In this document: one piece after another, positions 10,097 through 18,130 of the stretch
Position numbering within the stretch: the first letter of the stretch is position 1
Layout: every line of letters starts with the position of its first letter
Assembly (NCBI GenBank): GCA_943912255.1
Contig: CALTTP010000006.1
Span: 1 to 64,000, forward strand
Direction: 5' to 3'
Length of the DNA stretch: 64,000 nt
Source of the DNA: an uncultured Peptoniphilaceae bacterium
GTDB taxonomy: Bacteria; Bacillota; Clostridia; Tissierellales; Peptoniphilaceae
Position numbers and translations under genes: made by a program
The notes under the pieces: model-generated
What the model was told of the DNA's origin: nothing
Seen by the model: the letters and a program-made list of their open reading frames with translations, nothing else
Database searches by the model: none

Positions 10097-10125
10097 GTAT
10101 TTTCATATAATAATAGTGAAAATAC
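10097..10125 (+). promoter_or_regulatory. Palindromic operator around the -10 box of the XRE gene
   Basis: GTATTTTCA (10097-10105) and its exact reverse complement TGAAAATAC (10117-10125) flank an 11-base centre that contains TATAAT (10106-10111). It lies 19 bases ahead of the XRE start codon. Binding here would block RNA polymerase, so autorepression by the XRE protein is the natural inference. Confidence 0.6.
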
Positions 10126-10143
10126 TGTGAAAGAGGGTTTAAG

Positions 10144-10653
10144 ATGCTAAAGGAAAATATAAAGACTTTGAGAAAATCAAAAGGACTTTCCCAAGAAGAT
10201 TTTGCCAGTAAATTAAATGTAGTAAGGCAGACTGTGTCCAAGTGGGAAAATGGATTGTCAGTACCAGATGCGGACATGCTTATAACTATATCTGACGTAT
10301 TAGAAACTAGTGTCAGTGATTTACTTGGAGAAAACATAGCAGTAAAAGATGAGGATAGAGTAAATGAAATCGCAGCAAAACTTGAAGAAATAAATTACAG
10401 TTTAGCAAAAAGAAAAACTCACAGAAAAAAGATATTAAATAGGATTTTAATCGCAACTTTAGTAATAACTTTAACAATAGCTATTTGTCTGGGGTTTTAT
10501 AAAAGTGGATATTTAAACTGGGATTATTCTAAAGTGGACTTGGCCGTTGCAAAAACTTTTATTCATGGTTTCGAGTGGATATTTATAAGAGTTTTTCCAT
10601 TTCTTGTAATAGGACTTATTATAGCCATTTTTAAGACGAGGAATAGGATATAA
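10144..10653 (+). CDS. XRE-family regulator with C-terminal membrane helices
   Basis: This DNA-binding protein has an N-terminal helix-turn-helix of the XRE/Cro type (residues about 4-60: LRKSKGLSQEDFASKL and VVRQTVSKWENGLSVPD). A charged linker follows, and then two hydrophobic helices near the C-terminus. This architecture, a regulator tethered to the membrane, is common in Firmicutes. The gene is preceded by a palindrome that encloses its -10 box, which suggests self-repression. The CPBP-family membrane protease gene follows after about 115 bases and may be its partner, though no shared transcript can be shown. Confidence 0.85.
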   Translation: MLKENIKTLRKSKGLSQEDFASKLNVVRQTVSKWENGLSVPDADMLITISDVLETSVSDLLGENIAVKDEDRVNEIAAKLEEINYSLAKRKTHRKKILNRILIATLVITLTIAICLGFYKSGYLNWDYSKVDLAVAKTFIHGFEWIFIRVFPFLVIGLIIAIFKTRNRI

Positions 10654-10767
10654 AAATTGCTATGTTAAAATAAAGTTAATTTATAGTAAAATCAGAAAAA
10701 TTATTGGAATTCATAGAATAAAACCTCTATAATTAAATTAAAGTTTTCAAAAAATTGGAGGTTATTT

Positions 10768-11388
10768 ATGGAAGAAATAAAAACTGTAATATTTAGTGGA
10801 ATTGTACAAGTCCTTATCTTTTCTTTGATTCCATTTATATGGTACTTAGTAGGACATAGGACTGTTAAAGGGTTTTTGCCCTGGCTAGGCTTTAAAACAA
10901 AAAGACCAATGCCTATAAAATCTATTGCAGTAATCAGTCTATTCTTTATGGTTGCAACCTTTGTACCCTACATGGTGATGTTTAAAAATGGAAGTATCAA
11001 TTCTACAAACCTTCCCTTTGAGACATTTAAGGAATATGGATTTGGTTTCACATATGTATTTGTATTGGTGTTTTTTTCTGTGGTACAGACTGGGCTATCG
11101 GAAGAGATTTTCTTTAGGGGATTTTTAGGCAAAAGGTTAATTGGAAAACTAGGGTTTAAAATTGGAAATGCCCTTCAAGCTCTTATATTTGCAGCTATCC
11201 ATCTTCCAGCGGTCAAGGGAGCTTTAGAGAGCATGATTGTTCTTGTTTTCACTGTAGGAATAGCCTATGTTTTAGGATATCTTGCAGAAAAGAAGTGTGA
11301 TGGATCCATAGTCTATGGGTGGATTGTTCATGCCCTGGTAAATATAATTTCTGGGATTTATGTTTCCATGTACTTATTTAAACTTTAG
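10768..11388 (+). CDS. CPBP-family intramembrane glutamic endopeptidase
   Basis: This is a multi-pass membrane protein of the CAAX protease / bacteriocin-processing family, which cleaves or modifies membrane peptides. The motifs are all present: SEEIFFRG with Glu112-Glu113 and Arg117, FAAIHLP with His145, and WIVHALVN with His188. Its length of 206 residues is normal. A GGAGG site lies 7 bases ahead of the ATG. In Firmicutes such proteins are often linked to peptide immunity or regulated proteolysis. The preceding membrane-linked XRE regulator is a plausible partner. Confidence 0.88.
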   Translation: MEEIKTVIFSGIVQVLIFSLIPFIWYLVGHRTVKGFLPWLGFKTKRPMPIKSIAVISLFFMVATFVPYMVMFKNGSINSTNLPFETFKEYGFGFTYVFVLVFFSVVQTGLSEEIFFRGFLGKRLIGKLGFKIGNALQALIFAAIHLPAVKGALESMIVLVFTVGIAYVLGYLAEKKCDGSIVYGWIVHALVNIISGIYVSMYLFKL

Positions 11389-11428
11389 ATGCCTTTAAAA
11401 TCATTGGGGTAATTTGAATTAGAAATTG

Positions 11429-11454
11429 AGAACTTGAAAAAGAGTTCTTTTTTT
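11429..11454 (+). terminator. Intrinsic terminator after the CPBP gene
   Basis: AGAACT (11429-11434) pairs with AGTTCT (11443-11448), followed by a run of seven T. Confidence 0.65.
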
Positions 11455-11551
11455 ATTGGGAAATAGCTTAAAAACCTACTGCGTTTGCACCTTTATTCAT
11501 GGATGAATTATAATCTAAATAAGGAGATAAAAAATAAAAGAGGGGGTTACC

Positions 11552-11902
11552 ATGTCCAGTAAAGAAGTAGAGGATTATATTTCTTCCTTTTCCAAGGAAG
11601 TGCAAGATAGAATAGAGACAATTAGAAATAGCTTAAAGGAAGTTTTTGTAGTAGAAGAAGAAAAAATTTCCTATCAAATGCCAACCTTTAAGGGTAAGAG
11701 AAATTTGTTTCATTACGCTGCCTTTAAAAATCATATTGGAATTTTCCCCACACCTGCAGGGATAAAGGTTTTTGAAGATAATATAAAATCTAGAGGATTA
11801 AAATATTCTAAAAGTGGATTTCAAATACCCTATGATAGAGAACTTCCCTTAGATTTAATTAAACAAGTAGCCAATTGGTGCAAGGAAAATTTAGACAAAT
11901 AA
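11552..11902 (+). CDS. DUF1801 / YdhG-like small protein
   Basis: This 116-residue protein fits the DUF1801 family, which includes the YdhG/Fra-type frataxin-like iron proteins of Bacillus. Conserved features are an N-terminal helical pair, KISYQMPTFKGK, LFHYAAFKNHIGIFPTP and a terminal SGFQIPYDRELPLDLI segment. A GGGGG-type ribosome binding site precedes the ATG. The MBL-fold gene begins 17 bases downstream and is probably co-transcribed. An iron-related role is known only for some members, so it is not asserted here. Confidence 0.8.
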   Translation: MSSKEVEDYISSFSKEVQDRIETIRNSLKEVFVVEEEKISYQMPTFKGKRNLFHYAAFKNHIGIFPTPAGIKVFEDNIKSRGLKYSKSGFQIPYDRELPLDLIKQVANWCKENLDK

Positions 11903-11919
11903 AAATAGAGGTGAAGTCT

Positions 11920-12759
11920 ATGAAGATTACGAGTTTTGGTACAACTACTTTATTATTTGATGATGGAGAGAGTCAAATTCTCTTCGATGCCCATTTTACA
12001 AGACCATCAGTTAGACAATATCTTTTTAAAAAAGTAACCAGCGATGGAGAAGTCATTGATGAAATGTTTAAAAATCACAATATAAATAGACTTAAAGGAA
12101 TTTTTGTGTCCCATTCCCACTATGACCATGTAATGGATGCGCCTTATATTTCAAAGAGAACTGGGGCAAGTATTTATGGAAGCATTACCACAAAAAATAT
12201 TGCCCTTGGTGAAAATGTAGACGAAAATCAGATAATACTATTTGAAGATTATGGAAAGTATCAAATAGGAGATTTTAGAATTACAGTGATTCCATCTATC
12301 CATTCAAAGCCTAGAGTCATTAACGATGACCTAGGTGAGGAAATAAAAGAGCCTTTAGAAAATCCAGAAAAGTTAAAGAACTTTAAAGAAGGGGGTTCCT
12401 TCGACCTTTATATTGAAAATAAGAACAAAACGTTCTTGATTCACCCAAGTTGTAATTATATTGAAAACAGACTTGAAAATTACAAGGCGGAGGTACTATA
12501 TTTAGCCTTGGCAAGAATAACCAAAATGGACGAAAAGAGTAGAAGAAAATTTTTTGATGAAACCATTGGTTTGACAAAGGCAAAACTGGTCATACCAATT
12601 CACTGGGATAACTTTTTTAAGCCCCTAGATGAACCTACAAAGACCATGCCTAAAATTGCAGAAAGAACTGATCATGTGTTATTTGAGCTGGTAAATTATT
12701 GTGAAGATCATGAGGTAGATACTGTGTTACAACTGCCAAGAACCAGTTTTCATGTTTAG
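11920..12759 (+). CDS. MBL-fold metal-dependent hydrolase
   Basis: This is a metallo-beta-lactamase-fold hydrolase of 279 residues. The metal-binding signature is HSHYDH (His65, His67, Asp69, His70), preceded by the beta-rich strand ILFDAHFTRPS, with later conserved HSK and PIHWDNF. The ATG at 11920 follows AGAGGTGAAG; an in-frame earlier start overlaps the DUF1801 gene and lacks a site. It is close to the UlaG-like or general hydrolase branch, and the substrate is unknown. Co-transcription with the DUF1801 gene is likely. Confidence 0.82.
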   Translation: MKITSFGTTTLLFDDGESQILFDAHFTRPSVRQYLFKKVTSDGEVIDEMFKNHNINRLKGIFVSHSHYDHVMDAPYISKRTGASIYGSITTKNIALGENVDENQIILFEDYGKYQIGDFRITVIPSIHSKPRVINDDLGEEIKEPLENPEKLKNFKEGGSFDLYIENKNKTFLIHPSCNYIENRLENYKAEVLYLALARITKMDEKSRRKFFDETIGLTKAKLVIPIHWDNFFKPLDEPTKTMPKIAERTDHVLFELVNYCEDHEVDTVLQLPRTSFHV

Positions 12760-12775
12760 CTGATAAAATGGAAGT

Positions 12776-13392
12776 ATTAATGTAAAAAGAATCGATGGCT
12801 ATGATGATGAAAGATTTTCTAAAAGGGCATTACTTCAACATGGTTGTTTTATAGTTGATGGAAAATTCCCTTTTTAAATAATTATTACTGGAAAGAATAG
12901 TGGGGTTATTAAAGGAGATGAAACGAGATATTTTAATAAAGTGATAGACGAGTTTAGGTTGTATAGCGAACACATTACTATCTTTTACGATAATAATAGA
13001 AAACTTATAAAAAATTCAATGATATTTCTCTTTTCAAAATTCCCCTTATAAAGATTCAGCCATCACAGTTTTTTGTGGATAGTGATAAAGTAAAAGCTGT
13101 TGCAAGCTTTATAAAAAGTGAAGAGGATGTAATAGTACCTGTTTTTAAAGATGGTGATTCATATATTTCCTTAGATGGGCATAGTAGACTTAAATATGCC
13201 TCTAATTTAAACTTCGATTATGTATTTGGTTACCTTACAAAGATAGATGATTTCATATTTGATTTTGTCAAAGAAGCTAAAAGAAGAAAAGTGACAAGTC
13301 CACTTACTTTAGTGGAATTAAGCCATTCTGATTGCGTTGACAAATGGTATGATTTTTGTGACAGGTACTTTAACTCTAATAACAGTTTTTAA
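12776..13392 (+). pseudogene. ParB/nuclease-domain-like protein, multiply broken
   Basis: Joined across frames, this segment encodes one protein. It begins VKRIDGYDDERFSKRALLQHG and includes IQPSQFFVDSDKVKAV, ISLDGHSRLKYA and FVKEAKRRKV. That layout resembles ParB-like N-terminal nuclease-domain proteins of clostridia, with the DGHSRL motif typical of the fold. Three lesions are visible: no start codon in frame, a TAA at 12876-12878, and a frame change at about 13010-13020 where an A run is one base short. From about 13020 to 13392 the frame is open. The family call is from pattern memory and moderate; the decay is clear. Confidence 0.65.
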
Positions 13393-13442
13393 TAATCCTA
13401 ATCTGGGTAATATTAGAACAAAACCATCCAGAAAGGAATATT

Positions 13443-14201
13443 ATGAAAATTTATAGAAGAGAGTTTCAATTAGGTCCAATTGGTGCATTAGGTATATTAA
13501 TAGTCATCTTATTAATCTTTTCGATCGTTTTATATAAAATAGGATATAAACAAACGGGAAATAATTATATCCTCTATGGGATTATAGCTTTAGGAATCTT
13601 AATATTGGTATTATTAGCTTCTACCATAAGGATTTATTTTGACCAAAGAATGATTTCAAAAGAGTTTTTTCCTTTGGAAGAGAGAAGGGGACAAGAAAAT
13701 GTACTTCAATTGGCGGATAAATTGGCGACAAGACTAGAAGGTACAGACTATTTTATACAAACCAATGAAGATGGTTTAAGGATTATAAGGGATATAATGG
13801 AATATGAAAACGAATTTTTAAACTTTGGAGAAATCATTAATGTCCCAGGAATTACAATTCTTAAAACCAGTAGTCCAAATAAATTTAAGGAAATCAGAAC
13901 GGATTTTAGTTTTAAGAAAGATGGAGATAATTTATATATTACCCCGATCTATTTAGGTGGAAAGAGCATTAAATTTGTTTCTGGAGCACAGATAAAAAAG
14001 AAAGATGACGGAATTGAAATAAATCATAGTCCATTCCAAGATGTTGACCTACTTTCAAAGATAATAAGAGAGTCAAAAAAAGAAGATGGTTGGAAGGCAG
14101 GACTGGATACCGTCTCAGCAATAGGAATTTTTATGGCTATTCTAGGATTGTTAATTGCAATTGGTATAGGCTTTATCCTTAGAATTCCAGCAACAAGATA
14201 A
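13443..14201 (+). CDS. Membrane protein of unknown function
   Basis: This 252-residue protein has two N-terminal membrane helices (about 15-33 and 42-62), a cytosolic domain of some 165 mixed residues and one C-terminal helix (about 228-247). I recognise no family. The middle part contains several short beta-like stretches and no cysteine cluster or nucleotide motif. GGAAT precedes the ATG at a short distance. It is followed by a good terminator, so it is probably a single-gene unit. Confidence 0.65.
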   Translation: MKIYRREFQLGPIGALGILIVILLIFSIVLYKIGYKQTGNNYILYGIIALGILILVLLASTIRIYFDQRMISKEFFPLEERRGQENVLQLADKLATRLEGTDYFIQTNEDGLRIIRDIMEYENEFLNFGEIINVPGITILKTSSPNKFKEIRTDFSFKKDGDNLYITPIYLGGKSIKFVSGAQIKKKDDGIEINHSPFQDVDLLSKIIRESKKEDGWKAGLDTVSAIGIFMAILGLLIAIGIGFILRIPATR

Positions 14202-14214
14202 AAATATAGATTGA

Positions 14215-14248
14215 CTGTCCTCTCGTGTAATTACAGAGGGCGGTTTTT
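14215..14248 (+). terminator. Intrinsic terminator
   Basis: A 9-bp stem with two G-U pairs (14215-14223 with 14235-14243) is followed by TTTTTATTTT. Confidence 0.7.
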
Positions 14249-14409
14249 ATTTTCGTGCTAAATAAAAAGGGATAGATTATTTTTTTGTTATAATACTAAA
14301 CCTGTAAACAACTAAATTAGCAACTAAAAAGGGGATGCTTTAATGTATTAAATTTGATAAAATAAAGAGTAAATAATTTAAAGAAAAGAAAGGAATAGGG
14401 TAAATAATA

Positions 14410-14706
14410 TTGAATTTAACACTGTCTAAAATAATAGAAAGTATTCAAGTTCTAATATTTGCAGCATTGTTGATGCTTTTTATTAAAGCTACCACAAGTA
14501 AAAGAGCTCCAAAGATAATAAGGATTATATCCGTATCTTTAATTACCATAATATATGGAACAATAACAGTCCTATTATTTGCTTTCAGTATTTTGGCAAG
14601 AGAAGTAGGATTTGGGCGTAGATTGTTAATGATAAGTTTTGGGGTTATCTGTCTTATATACTTAATTACAATTGTAAAAAAATTTTGGGCAAATATAAAA
14701 AACTAG
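14410..14706 (+). CDS. Small three-helix membrane protein
   Basis: This 98-residue, very hydrophobic protein has three predicted membrane helices and begins with TTG at 14410 after an AATAGGG stretch. No family is recognised. Its stop lies inside the sequence of a decayed LD-carboxypeptidase remnant, so its C-terminal end may have been shaped by a deletion that removed the rest of that gene. Confidence that it is expressed is modest because the ribosome binding site is weak. Confidence 0.45.
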   Translation: MNLTLSKIIESIQVLIFAALLMLFIKATTSKRAPKIIRIISVSLITIIYGTITVLLFAFSILAREVGFGRRLLMISFGVICLIYLITIVKKFWANIKN

Positions 14707-14936
14707 AAGAATTTGGTATATTTAATGCAATAAATGGTCTATTGTTCGGGAAACCTCAGGATGAAGTTTATTATGATGAATATAAGGAGATACTTCTTGA
14801 AGAGATAGGAAATAAAAACTTAAGTATTTTAAACAATTTAAATGTAGGATATGATACTCCAAGGTGTATCATCCCCTTTGGAGTTAATTGTAAAGTAGAT
14901 GTAAGAAAACAGACCATTATTTTTGATGAAATATAG
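14703..14936 (+). pseudogene. C-terminal remnant of an S66 LD-carboxypeptidase (MccF-like)
   Basis: These 77 codons match the end of peptidase family S66 (LD-carboxypeptidase / microcin C self-immunity protein): LEEFGIFNAINGLLFGKPQD, YYDEYKEILLEEI, then NVGYDTPRCIIPFGVNCKVD. The full family is about 300-350 residues, and nothing recognisable of the first three quarters lies upstream. The catalytic serine region is absent, and only the last conserved histidine-equivalent region (here GYDTPRC rather than the usual GHxxP) remains. The fragment abuts the preceding small membrane gene, which suggests a deletion joined the two. Confidence 0.8.
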
Positions 14937-14973
14937 TAGGAAATAAATTTAAAGTCTAGAGAGGAATGATAAT

Positions 14974-15483
14974 ATGGAAATAAATAGTGGAAAACATGAA
15001 ACTATAACACATCCTTTGAAGCCTTTATATAATAATGAGTCCAAAATTTTAATCCTTGGATCTTTCCCCTCTGTTAAGACCAGGGAATATGGATTTTTTT
15101 ATGGACATCCACAAAATAGGTTCTGGCCGATTATGGAAAAATTATTTGGAGTTGAACTTAGTAGGGAAATAGAAGTTAGAAGGGATTTTCTTTTAAAAAA
15201 TAAAATAGCTGTCTTCGATTCAATCTTTCAATGTGATATCGTTGGTTCAAGTGATGCAAGTATCAAAAATGTTAAACCTTCTGATTTGAAAAATATTGTA
15301 GAGACAGCAGATATCCAACAAGTTTTTTGTAACGGCGGGACTTCTTTTAAATACTATAAAAAGTATCACTCTAAGGTGTTAGGCTTAGAAGGTATAAAAC
15401 TACCATCCACCAGCCCTGCCAACGCCAGATATAGATTGGAAGACTTGGTAAAAGAGTGGAATATAATTTTAAAATATTTGTAG
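14974..15483 (+). CDS. DNA-deoxyinosine glycosylase (hypoxanthine-DNA glycosylase, UDG superfamily)
   Basis: This protein removes hypoxanthine, the product of adenine deamination, from DNA in base excision repair. It has 169 residues and the features of the HDG family: HPLKPLYNNESKILILGSFPS at the N-terminus, FFYGHPQNRFWPIM as the active-site loop, then VFCNGGTSF and a late LPSTSPANA segment. A GAGAGGAATG stretch precedes the ATG. It sits 10 bases ahead of an acetyltransferase gene and may share its transcript. Confidence 0.88.
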   Translation: MEINSGKHETITHPLKPLYNNESKILILGSFPSVKTREYGFFYGHPQNRFWPIMEKLFGVELSREIEVRRDFLLKNKIAVFDSIFQCDIVGSSDASIKNVKPSDLKNIVETADIQQVFCNGGTSFKYYKKYHSKVLGLEGIKLPSTSPANARYRLEDLVKEWNIILKYL

Positions 15484-15493
15484 AGGTAAATGG

Positions 15494-15979
15494 ATGGACT
15501 TAGAGAATTTGAAAATAGTAGAAACCAGTAAAAAAGATTTAGATAATATTAGAAAATTGTGGGCAAGTGGTGAAGTTATGTGTTATGTAGGGTTCCCACA
15601 AGGACTACATTATAGTAGAGATGAAATTGAAAAGTGGTATGAAAAATTAGATAAAGATAGACTGAGAAAGAATCATTTTTCTATATATTTCAACGAAGAA
15701 TTCTGCGGCGAAACATTTTATTCTATTGACAATCAGAAATCTTCAAGTGTGGATATAAAACTATTTCCAAAGTTTAGAGGCATTGGAATTGGGAGCAAAG
15801 CACTACAATTTGCCATAGACAAGGCCTTTGAAATGGGAGCAAAGAGATGTTGTGTAGATCCAAATAGGGATAATTTAAAGGCTATTGCTTTATATGAAAG
15901 GCTAGGTTTTGAACGGAAAGAATTCCCTGAAGGAAAAAATCCAGGACCAAATTATCTATACTTTGAAATTGAAAAGTAG
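15494..15979 (+). CDS. GNAT-family N-acetyltransferase
   Basis: This 161-residue acetyl-CoA-dependent acetyltransferase of the GNAT fold has the acetyl-CoA pyrophosphate loop in FRGIGIGSKALQFAID (motif A, R-G-x-G-x-G/S), and motif B is seen in DNLKAIALYERLGFERKEF. The N-terminal region with its YSRDEIEKWYEKL segment resembles ribosomal-protein or small-molecule acetyltransferases. The substrate is unknown. It follows the glycosylase gene by 10 bases, and its GAGG site lies in that gap. Confidence 0.85.
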   Translation: MDLENLKIVETSKKDLDNIRKLWASGEVMCYVGFPQGLHYSRDEIEKWYEKLDKDRLRKNHFSIYFNEEFCGETFYSIDNQKSSSVDIKLFPKFRGIGIGSKALQFAIDKAFEMGAKRCCVDPNRDNLKAIALYERLGFERKEFPEGKNPGPNYLYFEIEK

Positions 15980-16028
15980 ATTTATTCATAAAACACACAT
16001 TAATATTTATATCAGGAGGAGAAGTTTT

Positions 16029-16637
16029 ATGTTACCTTCTAAAGAAGATGCAGAGAAGATATTAGTTGAGTCAGGAAAATTAAATCCTGGCCCTTGGGTC
16101 ACTCATTGTAGAGTTGCGGCATATTGTGCAATGAAGATAGCTTCACATATTCCCGAAATGGACTGTAATAAAGCTTATGTCCTTGCTTTACTACATGATA
16201 TTGGGCGTAGATTTGGTAAAAGGCATCTAGGACATGTTTATGATGGATATAATTATATGATGGATTTAGGATATGATGAAGTTGCAAAAGTTTGTCTGAC
16301 ACATTCATTTGATAACTTGAATTCTGAAGGTTATATCGGCCAGATTGATACCACTGAAGATTAAACGACTTTAATTAAAGATAAACTAAATGAATTTGAA
16401 TTAGATGACTATGATAGATTGATACAACTTTGTGATTGTCTTTCAGGTTCCGATAAAATTCTGGATATGGAGGATAGAATGACGGATGTTGAAAATCGAT
16501 ATGGCAATTATCCAGAAAACAAATGGAACTATAATATGAAATTAAAGAAATATTTTGAAAGCATGGCCTATAAAAATGGATATCCTAAAGATAAAAATAT
16601 TTACGACATAGTAGAGAAGAATAAATTTAGCATATGA
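16029..16637 (+). pseudogene. HD-domain phosphohydrolase with in-frame TAA
   Basis: This is an HD-superfamily metal-dependent phosphohydrolase. The motif residues are the histidine of WVTHCRVA, the His-Asp of LLHDIGRRFG, and HVYDGYNYM. An in-frame TAA at 16362-16364 interrupts it after IDTTED. The same frame continues with TTLIKDKLNEFELDDYDRL and on to a natural stop at 16637. The N-terminal fragment retains the HD motif, so partial activity cannot be excluded. The ATG at 16029 follows AGGAGGAG, an excellent site, which suggests it was well expressed before the mutation. Confidence 0.82.
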
Positions 16638-16640
16638 AAT

Positions 16641-16678
16641 AATAATACAAGAGAAGTTTGGTCTTCTCTTATATTATT
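16641..16678. terminator. Bidirectional hairpin between convergent genes
   Basis: Arms 16641-16656 and 16663-16678 pair at 15 of 16 positions with a 6-base loop. It sits between the HD pseudogene and the converging PAP2 gene and overlaps the PAP2 stop codon. Confidence 0.6.
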
Positions 16679-17262
16679 ATAGAAGCTAATCCAAATGTCA
16701 TAACTCCAAGTAAAACTCCGGTTACTACATCAACGACTACATGCTGTTTAGTAAACATGGTGGATATGATTATTCCAAAGGCAATGACTGAGCAAACTAC
16801 CCTAAGTATCATACTCATGCCGGTACATAAGACTGCTGCAATTAACACTAGTGTGGAAATGGAGCAGTGAAGGCTTGGAGCACAGTTAACTCCCTTATAG
16901 CTACAACTATAGATTATATTTAACATCCAACCGCCCTTTAAACTTCTTAAGTTAGAAGGCCTTGTACAAGTTGTGGGATAGACCATGTAAATAACTATGC
17001 TTATTGCGATATCTAAAATCCAGGCTAATATATAAATCTTATATAGATTTGGAGATGCCTTAAATAGGGAAATTGGAAATAATGCAATCAGTGGAAACCA
17101 AAGTATGTATATAAGTGTAAAAAGAGGGATCACCGGAATTCTCTTATCGATTGGTAAATCTAGATTTTTAGGTGCTTTTTGAAATTTCTCACAGCCGAAA
17201 TAAAGTATAACTTGAGCTAACAAAATTATAACTTGATATATTATAACCTGTCTTAAATTCAT
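16669..17262 (-). CDS. PAP2-family phosphatase (membrane)
   Basis: This is a membrane phosphatase of the PAP2 superfamily, which dephosphorylates lipid phosphates such as phosphatidate or undecaprenyl pyrophosphate. It has 197 residues and about six membrane helices. Recognisable motifs are the arginine-bearing TRPSNLRSLKGG, CAPSLHCS (motif 2, PSxH), and TKQHVVVDVVTGVLLG (motif 3, with the catalytic His and its Asp partner). Motif 1 is degenerate, as in many short PAP2 proteins. It is transcribed away from the two-component system, with which it shares an intergenic region of about 215 bases. Confidence 0.85.
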   Translation of the reverse strand: MNLRQVIIYQVIILLAQVILYFGCEKFQKAPKNLDLPIDKRIPVIPLFTLIYILWFPLIALFPISLFKASPNLYKIYILAWILDIAISIVIYMVYPTTCTRPSNLRSLKGGWMLNIIYSCSYKGVNCAPSLHCSISTLVLIAAVLCTGMSMILRVVCSVIAFGIIISTMFTKQHVVVDVVTGVLLGVMTFGLASIII

Positions 17263-17409
17263 GAATTTCTCCTTTGTCTTAATTGGACGACTATCTCCTG
17301 AGTGAGAGTATATTGTCCTTATCTAGCATATCAAGACTTATATCTATAATCAATTAAAATCTATGTTAATTAAATTTTTATTTTAAAGGTCAACATTTTA
17401 CAATTCTAG

Positions 17410-17454
17410 GGTACAATTGAAACTTTGTACCTGTTTTGCTAATCTTATTATAAT
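17410..17454 (+). promoter_or_regulatory. Promoter with palindromic operator ahead of the two-component system
   Basis: TTGTAC (17425-17430) and TATAAT (17449-17454) with an 18-base spacer form a likely sigma-A promoter. The -35 box is the right arm of a perfect palindrome, GGTACAA (17410-17416) N8 TTGTACC (17425-17431). A protein bound there would cover the -35 box. Confidence 0.55.
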
Positions 17455-17478
17455 GAGAAAGAATAGGAGGAGATATAA

Positions 17479-18129
17479 ATGTCTAATATTTTAATTATTG
17501 AAGACGATTTTACAATATCAAATCAACTTAGCTTCTTCTTGGAAGAAAAAGGGTTTAATACATCAATTGCCAACAATTATAGTGAAGCTCTTGAACTTTC
17601 AAAAGAAGATTTTGATTTGGCGCTTTTAGATATAAATCTTCCAGACAGGGAAGGAACAAATTTGATTAAGGTACTAAAGGCTAAGAGCATTCGCGTTATT
17701 GTAACAACGGTAAAAAACAAGGAGGACTTCATTGTTAAGGCTTTGGATCTTGGAGCTGACGATTATTTAACAAAACCCTTCAATCTAAGCGTTCTTAGAG
17801 CTAGAATTGACGCTTGTCTAAGGACTAGAACTGTAGAACTAGATAATAAAATTAGCTATGGAAATTGTGTAATGGACCTTACAAAGGCAATTGTATACTA
17901 TAATGGAGAGGTTGTAGATTTGACTGCCCTAGAGTTTGAAGTGCTAAAATTATTTATGGAAAACCCCAATAGAATCTTTACAAGGGAGCAACTTCTAAGA
18001 ACTTTTTGGGAGGATAGAAATCAGTTTGTAAATGACAATACTCTGACTGCTACTATTAAGAGAATTAGAAATAAGACCTCGAAGAATTTGATTTCAACTG
18101 TTCGAGGAATAGGCTATAGGATGGAATAA
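17479..18129 (+). CDS. OmpR-family response regulator
   Basis: This is the transcriptional half of a two-component system. The receiver domain (1-115) has the acidic pair Asp9-Asp10, the phospho-acceptor Asp51 in LLDINLPD, and Lys99 in LTKPF. A winged-helix DNA-binding domain follows (about 125-216, with VDLTALEFEVLKLFMENP and NDNTLTATIKRIRNK). An AGGAGG site precedes the start. The kinase gene begins one base after its stop. An ABC transporter with paired 11-bp repeats in its promoter lies just downstream and is the obvious target. Confidence 0.92.
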   Translation: MSNILIIEDDFTISNQLSFFLEEKGFNTSIANNYSEALELSKEDFDLALLDINLPDREGTNLIKVLKAKSIRVIVTTVKNKEDFIVKALDLGADDYLTKPFNLSVLRARIDACLRTRTVELDNKISYGNCVMDLTKAIVYYNGEVVDLTALEFEVLKLFMENPNRIFTREQLLRTFWEDRNQFVNDNTLTATIKRIRNKTSKNLISTVRGIGYRME

Positions 18130-18130
18130 G

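Noticed and set aside
10719..10767. AACCTC pairing with the GGAGGTT ribosome binding site of the CPBP gene as a possible riboswitch
   Set aside because: Only six pairs across a long AT-rich loop with no conserved aptamer-like elements. It is too weak to claim.
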